64,000 nucleotides of DNA from Xestospongia muta (Eukaryota > Porifera > Demospongiae > Haplosclerida > Petrosiidae), in NCBI GenBank assembly GCA_963693285.1, contig OY848925.1, positions 4,132,932 through 4,196,931 of the forward strand, read 5' to 3'. A model generated the notes under the pieces. The model worked only from the letters and a program-made list of their open reading frames with translations. It was not told where the DNA came from and did no database searches. This document shows, piece by piece, positions 1-12,834 of the stretch; position 1 is the first letter of the stretch; each line of letters starts with the position of its first letter. Position numbers and translations under genes: made by a program.

Positions 1-599
1 TTATACACACTGTTGAGATTATTCAAACTTAGAGAGATACAAGCAGTCAAGTACAATAAGTTTAAGGAAAGGAGAGCCACTATAACATGTACAGCTAGTG
101 CAATCATTTCTCTGTTTTTGTGATGAAATATATTGTGTTCTTTTGTAGGTCATCTCACAAACTGATAATGAAAGCATTCCTGTATAGCGTATTTAGTGAG
201 AAATAGTCAAATTTTCTCGGAACGTTGTCTATATGGGAAGTTTGTATAGTTATTAGATATATCTGCTTCTTACAAACAGGAAGAATTTTCTTTTATTTGA
301 GTAATATAACATGTCAACCATAAACTTGGTTGACAATGTACAAAGCAATAAACAAAAATATGATAATTAGATTTAATATCTTTTCATTGTGTTATAGCTA
401 ACATGTATTAGCATCAGCAATTTTTTAACAGAAATGATGATTGAATAACATTTCCAACATAATTACTTATTGAATTTTTTACATTAGAAAATTTCTTGCA
501 ATTCAATGAAAAATTTCACTGTTACCTCTTTAACTAACCTCCACTTTTGCACAAACTTGATTGAAAATGAAAGTCATCTTATAATATGGCACATATGTG
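1..599. other. AT-rich stretch, no gene recognised
   Basis: No open frame with family resemblance, RNA gene or clear repeat is visible on either strand. The minus-strand receptor relic that follows suggests this is decayed array flank. Confidence 0.4.
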
Positions 600-830
600 T
601 TGTATACTTTTAAATCTCAACATCTGTTGCATTATCCAGGAACATGTCCTAGAGTCTAACACTTGAAATATTCTGTCACTGCAGCAATAAATTTATCAGA
701 TTTAGCTGTAGCATCAGTACCATGTGTTAATTAACTACAACAAAAACAATATACGAACACATTGGTATAAGAATTTTCTTTGGCTGTGCTTGTCTGTATT
801 GTCTTTTTATTTCATATTTTGAAAGATAAC
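600..830 (-). pseudogene. FzL last-exon relic (TM6 to third extracellular loop)
   Basis: Reading the minus strand gives a degraded version of the last exon of the Frizzled-like receptors found elsewhere here. It contains a QAQPKKILIPMCSY-like stretch, where intact genes have STAEKK followed by TM6, and then a DKFIAAVTEYFKC-like stretch leading to GHVPG. In-frame stops interrupt it just after YFKC and at the GK position. No convincing upstream exon was found on the same strand between 830 and 1290. It is a dead copy in inverted orientation to FzL-A and marks the left side of the visible array. Confidence 0.6.
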
Positions 831-1295
831 AGGTTTCTAATACAATCATAATAATTGGAATTGTTTATAAAAACGATTTATTATAAACAATTCAAAAGAC
901 AATAAAAAGCAAGAGGAAAATAGCATTTCTGTAATTATACTCAACTACAGAAAGAGACATTATAACATCTGATAATGGTATAACAATACTGCAACTGTGA
1001 AATTAACAGCAATAATAGAATAGAATGTAATTTTATTGACATACTTAAAACTATCACTATAACAAAAGTATAGTAGTTATCTTGTTCTAATTTTATGTTG
1101 GCAGACAAAGACAACCTTATGAAGAAATGTGTTTATATAAAAAACCACCAAATGATCCTTCTAAATAAAATTGTATATATAATTATAGTGATTGTTCTAA
1201 CTTGATAATACACAATATGGGGCCAGATTAACAGTAATACCACTCAATATTCATAATATTATAAATGACAACAACTAGAGCAAATCCTAAATACA

Positions 1296-1460
1296 GTCAG
1301 CAAAGTATAACTTCCTGCCGGACGTATATAACACATCAAAAAAGTTATTTATGAGGGAGTATACATTGCTCTAGTTTATTTTTAATAACATAATATATGA
1401 CATGATGGTTAAAATATTATTAATGGTTATTAATAATATTATAGCTCGGCTTTTTCAGTC
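1296..1460 (+). promoter_or_regulatory. Conserved 5' flank of FzL genes
   Basis: The same block, including CAGCAAAGTATAACTTCCTG, a short GGACGTATATAAC stretch and GGTTATTAATAATATTAtAG just before a TTTTTCAGTC-ATG, recurs upstream of the first exon at 9.9, 15.1, 22.4 and 32.4 kb. A TATATAA-like stretch lies about 130 bp before the ATG. The TTTTTCAG before the ATG could be a splice acceptor of a 5' UTR exon. A promoter role is inferred from position and conservation only. Confidence 0.4.
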
Positions 1461-4400
1461 ATGGTTTTGACAAAGAGAGTTTCTCAGAAGACGATAAAAG
1501 TTTTTGAAGTAACTGCTCTGGTTATTGTACTAGCTGTTATAGTGGGACTCTTCTCACTACCTATTATCTTCTATTACATCACAGTAAGTATAATCTTTAT
1601 TTTCCAATATCTCACCTTCAATTTTATTAATTAATATTACTATAATATAGTTGTCTAGATGATTTAATAAATTAACTACATTGACTGATATACTTTAAAT
1701 AATGACTGAATTTTACATCACTTTATAGTGCTTTTACCAATGTATGATTGACTACATTAAAGACATAGTATGGCATATTCATGAGGAAATAGCAACACCA
1801 GAAGTTTATGCTATTTTATATTGTATTCAAAAAAATATATATTTTCTATAAAAAGACTGCAAGAGCAGTATTCAGTATTACTATTTTAATCCTTTATATT
1901 CCATTACAACTGCTAAAAATGATTTGTCTGTAAACCAATCAAGGATGTCAACTTAATGTCAAAGATAGATACAATGATTGTCATAAGTGCTACATGTTAC
2001 ATTACTTTTAGTAACAAACCAGCATTATATATTATGCACAATAATTATAATTCCCTATTAAAGGATTAAATCATACATTTACACACTGTTATATACAAGT
2101 ATTAATACAAGGGAATGTACATTTGTCACAATTTCCTTTTTTGGTAACAAAATTTCATTCATGTTATGTATGACTAGAATGTTTTGGACTGTAGTAATCA
2201 GTCACTTCATTGGTTAAAATCACCAATCAATATTAACAGAATAAAAATATATCACTATCTATATAAGTTGTAGAAAAAAAATAGTTGATGCAAAAATATA
2301 AAACATCAGACAGTTTCATTACTAATACACTAGCAAATTGACCATTTGTGTAGCTAATAATGTAATTATAATGATATTTTATTATTCTTATAACAGTTGA
2401 TAGTTTAAACCAATAATGAAAACTATATAATTGAAAAGTATGAAGGAATGTATGACATGAAAGTATGACACTGTATGTATGTATGTATGATGTCACATGT
2501 TGTTTACACATTAACTGTTAAAAGGAAAACACTTTAGTTTCCTACATTGATAGATTTGTTCTATTAATTTGATCCACCTTCCAATATTGATGTGTCAAAC
2601 TTTTTATAAATTAAGTGAATTCATATGAAATACTTAAAATGACCATAGAATTTTAGCAGTAATGTAATCTACATATCATCACATTAACCTTAAAAATATT
2701 TTTACTTAATTTTTAATTTATATGCTGATATAGCTTAGAATATATTATAGTTAAAATAGGTAAGTCTCTTTAATCTATTCATGTAAATTATTATTCATTG
2801 TATAATTTGTTGCTTTGAAACAGTATATATCACTGTAAAATTTAGTGTGTTATTTAATCTAAGCAATTAATTTGTAACATACACGGGTGGATTACAATAG
2901 AGTTCTAGAGTTCGTGTGAATTACACACTATAAAATTTGTTATTTGCAAAAGTACAAATTACCAACAAATTATTCACAAGAATTCTAAATTCCATAGTAA
3001 TCTACGTCTGTAAGCTAAAATGACATAAATTTTTACAGTGGTTTACAATACCAACAAATTATAAAGTGAGTAATTTACATGAATTGCAATGGCAATATTG
3101 ATGAATGTTACAAATTGGTTAAAATAAATGATAACTTTTACAGTGATGTACTTTTATATAAATTTCTTTTTCCTTTTATTCCAGGAATCCTCCAGTACTC
3201 TTAATGTAAGTTTTAATACTGTCTATAAGACAGTTTATTACTGTTAGAAGAATAGTTATAGTTTTATACATTATTTTTCATTTAAGGATATATCAAACAC
3301 TAGAATAGTTGTTGAAAATAACAGTACTACTTTAAAATGCACAGATCTTCATGTCACCTGGAGCAAAATCAACACAACACTTCCATACTGCATTAATTAT
3401 CCATATATGGGTACAAAATGTAGGGAGTTTCTAAATACATGGCATTTATGTACTGTTGGAGATGGAGATGTTTATGTTAATGAATCAGAACATATCCAAA
3501 GTCAACAAGAGAAAAATTTAGCACTGTTAGACACAATATTAAGTTAGTAATATTATTGTTAATTTATCACATGGTTTAATCTCTAGCAAACCAAAAAGAT
3601 TGTCAAGAGGTTGCTCTTCCATTTCTCTGTCAATATTATTTCCCACTTTATGACTGTCCTAGTGGAGACATATATACAGCATCAAGAGAAGACTGTATTG
3701 ACATTAGTTCTGGTATATGTGCTTCATTATGGAATCTGGCTATTAGTTATGGCTATGGGAAGAGATTACCTAGTTGTAAAGAGTTACCATCTTGTAAGTA
3801 CACTAATTTGAATTTTGAATAATTATGAATTGTAAAAATTTGTTATAGTACTAACTCATTATGATATTAATGACATGATATACTAATTATTGAATTTATG
3901 GATTATGATTCTAAAAATATTGCAACCATGACAAAATTTCAATGACTCACCAATTACAAAGAAAATAAATATCTTTTATTTGTTCATATAATTAACGCAA
4001 AATCACATACCTTAATTCATGTTACAGATTCCTCACAGTTTATGGACAGTTATTCTCAAAATGACTCATCATTAAATCAACATACAAATTTGTCACTAAG
4101 CAACATAACCTGTAAAGAGGATTTTATTGAAATCAATGACACATGTCTACCTCGATGTGACAGATTTGAACTAATTAGTCATAGTGGAGCACAGTTACGG
4201 ATATATACAGTGTTAAGTGTATCATGTCTTGCTTTATTGACTTGCATACTAATAGTCATTTTGTCTATCAAATACTATAAGACTATGTAAGGAAATACCA
4301 TATTGATATAGTACTAAATATATATTTATCTATTATAGGTTCACATATCCATCAGTCCTGATACTCTTTCAAGTCATTGATTGCGCAGTAATAGGTAAGC

Positions 4401-5425
4401 TATTATCATGATGTCTTTAATAGATTTTTTACCACTTAGCATAGCATTCTTGGCCATCATTATTTCAATTGACAAAAATGGTTTACTCTGTAGTTCAATA
4501 AGTCTAATTGACAGTCTCAATAACCCAACACCATTTTGTACGCTATCAGGTCTCATAATATTAGAATATTACAATTTATCATCTATCATAGGTTCTCTTC
4601 TGCATTATTGCACTGTTAACTGGGCTCTATTTTGGTTCTTTTATATAAGTATACTTTTTCATAAAGTTGTCTTTCCCTTCCATGCCAACCAAATGAAAAC
4701 ATTGGCACGAAATAAATACATTTTAGCTACTGTGATAATCTTTGGTAATCACAATACCATATATAACAATATTTGATAAAATTTCTATTTGCAGCTGTGG
4801 CTGTACCTTTACCAGCTGTTATAGTGTCATTGTCTGTAGAAGGATATCATTACAAACAAAACCTTTTTCCACCTTACATTTGTGGTAGTACTGAAAAGAT
4901 GTGGTTCTACTCTGTTGTAGCTGTTGTTGATGTTCTAGTAGCTACTGGAACATGCTTGATGATTGTTGTCTTCTGGATAATTCATAAAGTAATTTTTAAA
5001 AAATTGGTATTGATGACATAAATACATTTCATAAATAGAGGTCTGTGTTCTCTAATAATTCAAAAAAGAAGAAAGTACAACTGAGCACAGCTGAGAAAAA
5101 AATAATTGTTGCCTTGTGCTCATTTATCCTGTTTGTTGTATTTACACTAGCCCAGACTATTGTTAATTTTGCAAAAAAAGAAGATGTTATTGTTGCAGTA
5201 AGTGATTATTTTAAATGTGAAGCTTTAGGACACATTCCTGGAAAATGCAACAGATCTCAATTTGAACAATATTACAATCCCTACTTAAATGCAGCAACCA
5301 ATACTTCTTTGGGATTGATTCCATTTGGTATACTCAATTTTGTGCTAAAGTGGAAGTCAATAAAAAAAGGTAATAAAAAAGTGCTTTCTATATTTAAAAG
5401 ACAATCAACTGTGATCACTACTTAA
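1461..5425 (+). CDS. FzL-A, Frizzled-like 7TM receptor (10 exons, 586 aa)
   Basis: Exons read as 1461-1583, 3185-3205, 3287-3542, 3587-3793, 4028-4286, 4339-4394, 4445-4549, 4592-4744, 4795-4988 and 5039-5425. All have GT-AG borders, and phases sum to exactly 586 codons plus stop. Exon 1 encodes a basic N-terminus and a hydrophobic signal or anchor (about residues 18-40). Exons 3-4 hold ten cysteines, with FLCQYYFPLYDC and a C-x-x-LP ending like the Frizzled cysteine-rich domain. Exon 5 adds a three-cysteine linker (ending CLPRCDRF) and TM1. Exons 6-9 give TM2-TM5, with CTLSG-LLHYC and a WFF core resembling Frizzled TM3, then PLPAVIVSLSV. Exon 10 gives TM6, a two-cysteine loop (YFKCEALGH, PGKCNRS) and TM7. 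The Frizzled KTxxxW tail motif is not seen. Ligand and signalling are unknown. It could instead be a sponge-specific family only distantly related to Frizzled. Confidence 0.8.
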
Positions 5426-5659
5426 GCTAATTCAAGCCAAAATCATGTGAGTGTTAGCAATTTTTGCATAGAAAAAATTCTAATATATTTTATTTCATTC
5501 AGTACAACTGTGTCAAGCACCTATGTCATTTGAGCTGATTCTGTAAAATTATGAATAATATACATTCTCATTGGAACTTATTATTTTAAAATATCTTTTT
5601 TAAGATGATTGATTACCAAGATAATGTAATTCCTCCAAACATTCAACTTCTATACAACC

Positions 5660-6345
5660 ATATAAAACAATACCTACATTTGCACTGATTAACATACAAT
5701 TATATGCCATAGGCCTTCCAATTTATATGATCCTACAAAATACTTATAACTAAAATATTATTACAGGATTTTACTCCCTTGTTGATATACTGTAACACAA
5801 TGCTATTACTTGCTTACAACCTCATTGGGAATAAGTTTGGTCAAATATTTTGTATTTTACTAATCAAAAATGATAGGCATGTTTAAACCTGCTATTGAAT
5901 ACATTATACTATCTACACTACAAATGCCAATTGGAACTTTAAATTTGATTGGTGAATTTGTTAGTTGTCATTATGTTAATAGCAAAGTATGAGAGATTGT
6001 TTAACAATTTTACAACTGTCAAGTCACTGCCACTATTATTCCAGCAGTGTCATTGTAACTGAATAGTTATGTAGTTAAATATTAAAGCAACACCATCAAA
6101 AAAGTTTTATATTGTTACTGTGTATAACAAACAATGTAATTTTAAATAAAAATCATATTACCATTAAATAGCAAATTGCCTGCAAAACTACATTGTTGAA
6201 ATTACCAAGTGGTATAATTCCTAAAGCATGTATACTGATGAACTAGCAAAGCAATCAATCCTCACAGTTAGTGTATTACTAGAAATAATAACGACACTTC
6301 AGTGTTTTATTTGTGAACTTTTGTGAACAAAAATAATTCTTTTGC
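5660..6345 (+). repeat. FzL 3' flank / POT 5' flank block
   Basis: This block, starting near ACAACCATATAAAACAATACC and running to the region before the POT start, recurs at about 11400-11930 and 23000-23770, and is interrupted by the hAT element at about 18890. Each copy lies between an FzL 3' end and a POT copy or its remnant. It contains no credible coding frame. It documents that FzL and POT sequences were duplicated together. Confidence 0.6.
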
Positions 6346-6373
6346 GAAGAATTAGAATAACCCCTGATGTGTA

Positions 6374-8067
6374 ATGGGCGTGGCGAGCGAGAATATTTTG
6401 CCAGATGGCAACAGTTCTGAAGTTAAAGAGCACTTACTCGATCTACCAACATGGTTATTAGTATTATATTCAGTTGTAGTAGGTATGTGTACAGAAATAG
6501 TATTCAGTATTCCTCTCTCACTGGCAACAACACCAAATGAAAAATCTTGCTAGGCTCCCATACCCAAATAACCCAATACTAAAGACCCACAAGGTTATGT
6601 GATCACGACTATACAAGCGTCTATTTTTTACTTCATATATCTGATTATGGGTTGGCTATCTGACACTGTCCTAGGCAGAGCTAGAACAGTAAACATGAAT
6701 TTGTTATGTTGTTGGGCAGGAGCATTAATAGCCATCATTAGTTACTGCATGCAATATAGATTTTGTGGAGTGACAGTGTCTGAAGCTAAATATGGAAAGT
6801 CAGTCGTTGCTTTGTTGTTGGTAATGATAGGCACTACTGGGTATTTATGATAATGTTCTAGTGTAAACGGATATGATCAATTCAGGGAATCATCTACTAC
6901 TTGTAATAGGGCACTATCGTATGTTCTTGTTGGTTAGTGGGATATGTTGCATTTGTCAATGTGACTATTTACAATCTTCTTGTAAGAACTGGTCTTTTCG
7001 TTACCTTTGTATCAACCATTGCAGTATGTCTTAATTTACACTTTCAAAACAGGTTTATTCTCAGAGGAAGATTGAAGAAAAATAACAACCCATACATTTT
7101 GGTATATCATGTGGTTTTGTTTGCATATAAGAACAAACACCTAATTGAAAGAAGTTCTCTCACATACTAGGAATCTGATGTACCAAGCAGGATTGACTTG
7201 CAAAAACAGAGTACAGTGGACCTTTTCCTGAACAGGATGTTGACTCTGTGAAATCATTTTGGAGAAGTGTAATTTTTAAATAGCCATGTTTGGATTCTAT
7301 ATTCCTTATTACATTATAGTGGTTGATGCATTTTCTTACATAAACATATTTCATAATGGTTCAACACCATTGAAAGGTTATGGATTATATTTACTTTGGA
7401 ATATGTTTGACTCACAGATACTAATTTTAGTACCACTATTTCATTTGATAATTATTCTGATGTGGCCTATGATAAACTACTTTCTAGTTCGTGCATTAGG
7501 ATTTATGTATATTCTACTACTGATAATGTTGGCTTTAAGTATGGTAGTGAATACTATAGGCTATTATCATAAGTCAAATCATGATACTTTATCCTCTTCC
7601 TCTTGTTTCATACCTGAATCTATAAACTTATCTTTTCGTTATTATTCAATATCACTACTATTTGGTGGACTATTTGATTCTCTAAGTTATATTTATGGAT
7701 TGGAACTCATATGTCGTCAAGCAACAGCTAATGAGTGGCATGCTCACTGGTGTCTTTTTTATGATATGTGGAATGTACTCTAACATAGGTGTTTTTATAC
7801 AATTGTCATTTAAATGGTTTCTTATGACAGTGGCAAATATTTAATAAATTGCAGTTTCTGGTTCTTGGCAATATATTTTGTTATATGTGTAATTGGTTTT
7901 CTAGTGTTCATGAAACTGCAAAATGGTACTGTAGTAAAAGTAATGATCATTTTACAGTGTTGTGGCTGAAGTGGAGACAAAGTATGAGTACCAATTTCAA
8001 CAGAGGGACATTGAAAACAACTTCAATAATGAATAGCCTTTTAATATTGATTCACCTTAATTTGTAA
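6374..8067 (+). pseudogene. POT/SLC15-like peptide transporter, copy P1, disabled
   Basis: Fragments follow the order of a proton-dependent oligopeptide transporter (MFS, POT family). They are an N-terminal exon from ATG 6374, a TM2-3 segment with GWLSDTVLGRART (the POT/MFS motif), a middle segment around 6937-7170 with LRGRLKKNNNPY, and a C-terminal half around 7284-7783 with several helices. Disablements are visible. A TAG at 7168-7170 replaces the TGG kept in the copy at 34.5 kb. A one-base deletion lies near 7190. A four-T run at 7950-7953, five T in P4, shifts the last frame. An intact member would move di- and tripeptides or histidine across membranes with protons, as known for the family. 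This copy looks dead. The first exon boundary is uncertain. Confidence 0.65.
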
Positions 8068-9336
8068 CTATTTTAATATGTGAATTTTAATTTACAGCTA
8101 CTCGTTGTTTTTTTCTTAATTGTGGTGATTGATACATCCATTTCACATACTGTATAATGTTTCTACAGTGTTTGTTGATCAGTTTCATTATTCTACTATA
8201 ATTATAATGATTTTATGTCCTTTAAAATATGATACATGGCCAGGTCTTTTACTATGGATTTATAATTTGTTTGCATATAACCTTATAAAATACAACTGAA
8301 AAGTCGTGATTTAGTTTATACCTACATATGCACATTAGCACCTTTTCATTCAGTCTTTTCTACTCGTCCTCTATTAGTACAAGCAATGGTAAAATAGCAA
8401 AAACAACTGATGATCACTCACAAGATGATAGTGGATTGTCATCATATCTTCTGTAATATTTAACAACAAATTGGAGAACTTGGAAGAGATTTGTCATATC
8501 CAATTGGAAAAGAAATGAAACAATTTGAGAAAAGATTTGACTACTACAATCAGTTCAGATAAAAATACAGTTTCCATTTATTAAGAGCAACAATACTAAT
8601 ACTGAACAGACTAACTTTCAGTTAAAAATCCAGTGATAAGAGACAAATAATCATGCAAACATTTAAAAGTCCTCTCTTTTAAGACTCTAACACTGAGAAC
8701 CTCACCTTTCTTTTAACAAGACCAGTAAGAGCACTTTAAGAAAACACATTTATGACAAACATACTGCTGATATCCACACTGTAGTATCAACTATACTTTA
8801 TGTGATGAAAAGTAAAATTTTATACTAAAAGTATCATTTGATTGCAATTACTATTTCTTCATGATATCTCATTACTATTATTGTCACCAAATCTTGAAAC
8901 AATCACCAGTACCATTACTTTAAATATACCCAATCACCATTACAATTATTATAAGTGTCAAAAAATTCCTAATATATTACTCAATTTAACTATAATTACA
9001 AAGTTAAATTACAAAAGTCAAATTCTATATTTTTGTGAGAGTAGAAGAATTTATTGTCTCATGCACATACTCTGTAGGCTGCCAGAAGAAATCAACAAAT
9101 ATGAAGTTATCATATGATGGTTGGATGTGTGATAAACAAAGGACAACACCATCAATGCAATTAAAAATGGTTAGAGGTTAAAGTATTTCTACACATAATA
9201 TAGAATACTTAACAAACCTTATGTTACCAACAAAGTCTTCAAAGTCAACTTGATTTTAACTAATACTAGATTTTAAAACATGATGGATTTTGTTAAGTCC
9301 AAACCAAAACTCCTGATTGACATTTCCAAATCAGTA
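8068..9336 (+). repeat. Composite-unit spacer (POT 3' flank plus tail-exon relic)
   Basis: The first part (8090-8300) recurs at 12835-13150, 21115-21430 and 35465-35790 as the sequence just after POT. The part at about 8315-8560 matches 13165-13400 and 21455-21690, and is a decayed relative of the open frame at 26305-26565. No intact gene is seen here. A frame at 8842-9117 has no family resemblance and is AT-rich. Confidence 0.5.
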
Positions 9337-9868
9337 ATGGAAATCAGTGATGGAGTCATGTGGTTCTATTCTGTTATATTCATTGTTGATATACTTGTTA
9401 GTATTGGAACTTACCTACACTTTGTCATCTTTTGGATTATTCATCGGGTAATGTAACATTATATAATATGATATTACATAATATGTATAAACCACTTTTT
9501 TTTCGAGATGTAACAATAACATGAAAACACAACTGAGTACAGCTGAGAAAAAATACTTATTTCAATGTGTTCATTCATTGTCTTTGCTGTATTTACTTTA
9601 GTACATACTGGGTATGTCACAGCTACAGCTGACAAATTTACTGCTTCACTAACAGATTATTTCTAATGTAAAGCTTTAGGACATGTTCCTGGAAAATGTA
9701 GTAGATCCAAGTTTGAACAGTATCATATTCCATTAATGAGTGCAATTGCATACACTCTTTTGGGACTTATTCCACTCAGTTACCTAATTATGTTTTGAAA
9801 TCGAGGTCAATCAAAGAGGTAACAGCAAAATCACTTCGTCTACTATCTACTATAAGAATTAAAAGTTA
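9337..9868 (+). pseudogene. FzL exon 9 (3' half) plus exon 10 fragment
   Basis: The stretch 9337-9449 encodes the MWFYSV end of exon 9 up to a preserved GTAATG donor, and exon 10 follows from about 9500. Exon 10 has a six-A run at 9548-9553 in place of seven A, which shifts frame. A TAA also interrupts the YFKC region (TTC-TAA). Upstream receptor exons are absent, so this is a truncated relic carried downstream of POT P1. Confidence 0.7.
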
Positions 9869-9873
9869 ATACT

Positions 9874-9990
9874 AACTATATGCAACAAAGTATAACTTAT
9901 AAAGTTCTAGTTTATTTATAATCACATAATAACTATGACATAACTTCCGGCAATGGTTATTAATAATATTATAGCTCGGCTTTTTCAGTC
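9874..9990 (+). promoter_or_regulatory. Conserved FzL 5' flank
   Basis: Copy of the block described before FzL-A, containing the AACAAAGTATAACTT stretch, the GTTATTAATAATATTATAG stretch and CTCGGCTTTTTCAGTC immediately before ATG 9991. It precedes only a broken first exon here. Confidence 0.4.
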
Positions 9991-11166
9991 ATGGTTTTGA
10001 CAAAGAGTTTCTCAGAAGACGGTGAAAGCCCTTGAAGTAACTGCTCTAATTATTGTACTAGCTGTTATAGTGGGACTCTTCTCACTACCTATTATCTTTT
10101 ATTACATCACAGTAAGTATAATCTTTATTTTCCAATGACTCACCTTCAATTTTATTAATTAATATTACTATATATAGTTTTCTATAGGATTTAATAAATT
10201 TACTACATTGAATGATATACTTTAAATAGTGACTGACATTTACATCACTTTATATAGTGTTTTGCCAATATATTAATAACTATCTTTAAAGATATTATAC
10301 GGTATATAAATGATGAAAGTAGTAACACTAGGAATATGCTGAGTGTCAAAGATAGATACAATGATTGTCATAAGTGTTAGAAGTTAAATTATTATAAGAA
10401 ACAAAGCAGCATTATATATGTGAGCTGAAAAGGGACCACTTCTGTTAAAATATCCTTAAAATATACAGTTGTTGTTGTACACAACCATACAATTTCAATG
10501 GATGTTTACTAAAGTATATATATCTCAGTTTAAAAACAATAGATAACTTGAAATACAAAATTTATTAAACATTTTATTTAAAGATTGCTTACATACAGGC
10601 AAGTGTTTATAATGATTTAATAGAAGTGGTCCCTTTTTGCAAATCAGGTACCTACTGAAGTGTTATACAATGCATTTATAAACTGTTATATACAACTATA
10701 TATACAAAAGAATGCACATTTGACAAAATTTCCTTTTTTTATCAAAATTTTAGTCATGGCAGCTATTATAGTGATTTATTACCCCTGTAACAAACAATCA
10801 TGTTATTGGTTATAATGTTAAAACAACCAATCAGTATTAACAGTGTAAGAAGTATATCATTATATAATTGTTTGGTATATCCAATATATGGTTTTGCAGA
10901 TAGAGTTAGTTTAATAATTGCAAAAAGTTAAAAAAAATACTATTTTCATTACTAATGTAATATCAGATTGTCTGTTCATAAAGGTAATGTTAGAACATAA
11001 AATATTGATACTTTTAGTATTCTTAAACAAAATTCTTACGAAATAACAATCCACTGATGTAAGTGACAAGTTGGTTGTTAAAACAACTAATTACTTTTTA
11101 GAGTAATGAACTTTTATAATATAGTTCTTTTATCTTTCATTTCAGGAATCTTCCAGCGGTTTAGAT
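9991..11166 (+). pseudogene. FzL-B remnant: exons 1 and 2 only
   Basis: Exon 1 starts at ATG 9991 and matches FzL-A, but two bases are missing in the AAGAGAGTTTC stretch, so the frame is lost within the first ten codons. Its GTAAGT donor is preserved. Exon 2 (11146-11166, 21 nt) with ag/gt borders is also preserved. No CRD exon follows: the sequence passes into FzL 3' flank by about 11400, so exons 3-10 were deleted. Confidence 0.75.
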
Positions 11167-11399
11167 GTAAGCATTAACATTGAATTAGTGTTAATGTGTT
11201 AATTAGACATTATTATATTTAGTCTATACTTCTTTGTTGACTGGTTATTTTGCTCTTGTTTATTGTTCTTTTATATTGTTCTTTGTTTGTAAACTCTATT
11301 TAAGTTCTGTATTTTGTTACATGCTTTTATGCTATGTGCTTCGTGTTAAGTCAAAGCTGAGAACACGGAACTCTCTGTTGGTACAGTCGTTGCATTACA

Positions 11400-11930
11400 T
11401 ATTGTTTGTAGCTTCTATACAACCATATAAAACAATACCTACATAAGAACTTATTATCATGCAATTATATTTAATAGTCCTTCCAATGTTCATTATCTTA
11501 AAAAATACTCATAACTAAAATGTTATTACAGGATTTTACTTCCATGTTGATATACTGTAACACAATGTTATTGTTTACAACCTTATATGGAATAAGTTTG
11601 ATCAAATATCATTTATTTTACTAATCAAAAATGATAGACATGTTTAAACTTGCTATTGAATACATTATTATTATATACTATCTACACTACAAACGTCAAT
11701 TGGAACTTTAAATTTGATGGTGAATTTGTTAGTTGTTGTTATGTTCACAACAAAATATGAGAGATTGTTTAACAATTTTACAACTGTCAAGTCACTGCCA
11801 CTATTATTCCAGCAGTGTCATTGTAACTGAATAGTCATGTAGTTAAATATTAAAGCAACACCATCAAAAAAGTTTTATATTGTTACTGTGTATAACAAAC
11901 AAATTGTAATTTAAAATAAAAATCATATGT
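11400..11930 (+). repeat. FzL 3' flank / POT 5' flank block, second copy
   Basis: Matches 5660-6345 with small indels, including a nearly identical stretch from AGAGATTGTTTAACAATTTTAC through the AGTTTTATATTGTTACTG segment. No gene is present. Confidence 0.6.
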
Positions 11931-11996
11931 CATATAATAGATATTATGATATTTCATCAGTTTGTAAAAACCTTTGTTGCCTATATTATTCAGCAT

Positions 11997-12000
<4 letters not shown>

Positions 12001-12028
<28 letters not shown>
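12001..12028. repeat. (AT)n microsatellite
   Basis: About 14 uninterrupted AT dinucleotides. Related positions at 24233-24250 and 40307-40338 also carry AT runs inside the same duplicated flank block, with different lengths. Confidence 0.9.
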
Positions 12029-12035
<7 letters not shown>

Positions 12036-12269
12036 GTGCATAGCAATGATCACTGTCACTATGCATGAAAACATAATGACTATAAATAGAGGCAAACTAG
12101 CAATATGGTATGATATCATTATAGTTGTAGGCAGTGAGGATTCTACATTTTAGAGCTTTTCATTGTTTTTAAAATGATCATATACTCTATATTTTACAGT
12201 ATGAGGTATATCTTGATAGATGACAGTTTTCTCACTGTTTTTTGTAGAAATTTTTCACATCAACCTCTT

Positions 12270-12808
12270 CATTAACCAAAGTACCTACAATGCCACTATT
12301 TCATTTGATAATTATTCTGTTGTGGCCAAAGATAGAGTACTTTCTACTAAGTCCTGTTTGTGCATTAGGATTTACATATATTCTACTACTGATAATGTTG
12401 GTTTTAAGTATGGTAATAAATGCTGTAGGCTATTATCATAATTCATATCATGATACTTTATCGTCTTCCTTTTGTTTAAGATCTAATCTATAAACTTTTC
12501 TTTATTATTCACTATCACTACTGTTTGGTGGGCTATTAGATTGCCTACTTTATATTTATGGATTGGAACTCATATGCAGTCAAGCAACAGCTAATATGAA
12601 TGGCATGCTTACTGGTGTCTTTTTTCTGATATGTGGAATGTACTCTAACATAGGAACTGCAAAATGGCACTGCAGTAAATGCGATGATCATTTTACAGTG
12701 TTGTGGCTGAAGTGGAGACAAAGTATGAGTGGAGATTTCAACAGAGGGACGTTGAAAACAACTTCAATAATGAAGAGGCTTTTAATATTGATTCACCTTA
12801 ATTTGTAA
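12270..12808 (+). pseudogene. POT/SLC15-like copy P2, 5'-truncated and internally deleted
   Basis: Only the C-terminal part of the transporter is present, beginning at the LFHLIIILLWP helix. Sequence encoding about 42 residues (one helix region, equal to 35156-35281 in P4) is missing exactly in frame at the I-G/T-A-K-W join near 12653. P3 has the same junction. A four-T run instead of five shifts the last frame, as in P1 and P3. The 5' half is gone and replaced by unrelated flank. Confidence 0.75.
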
Positions 12809-12834
12809 CTATTTTAATATGTGATTTTTGATTA

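Noticed and set aside
2233..2511. Minus-strand open frame in FzL-A intron 1
   Set aside because: Low-complexity AT-rich frame without domain or copies, lying in an intron that also contains decayed palindromic elements.
4550..4591. Reading through the 42-bp intron in FzL-A (and 48 bp in FzL-C) as coding
   Set aside because: Both are multiples of three without stops, but FzL-F and FzL-D have clear introns at the same site, and removal gives a TM3 that aligns with Frizzled.
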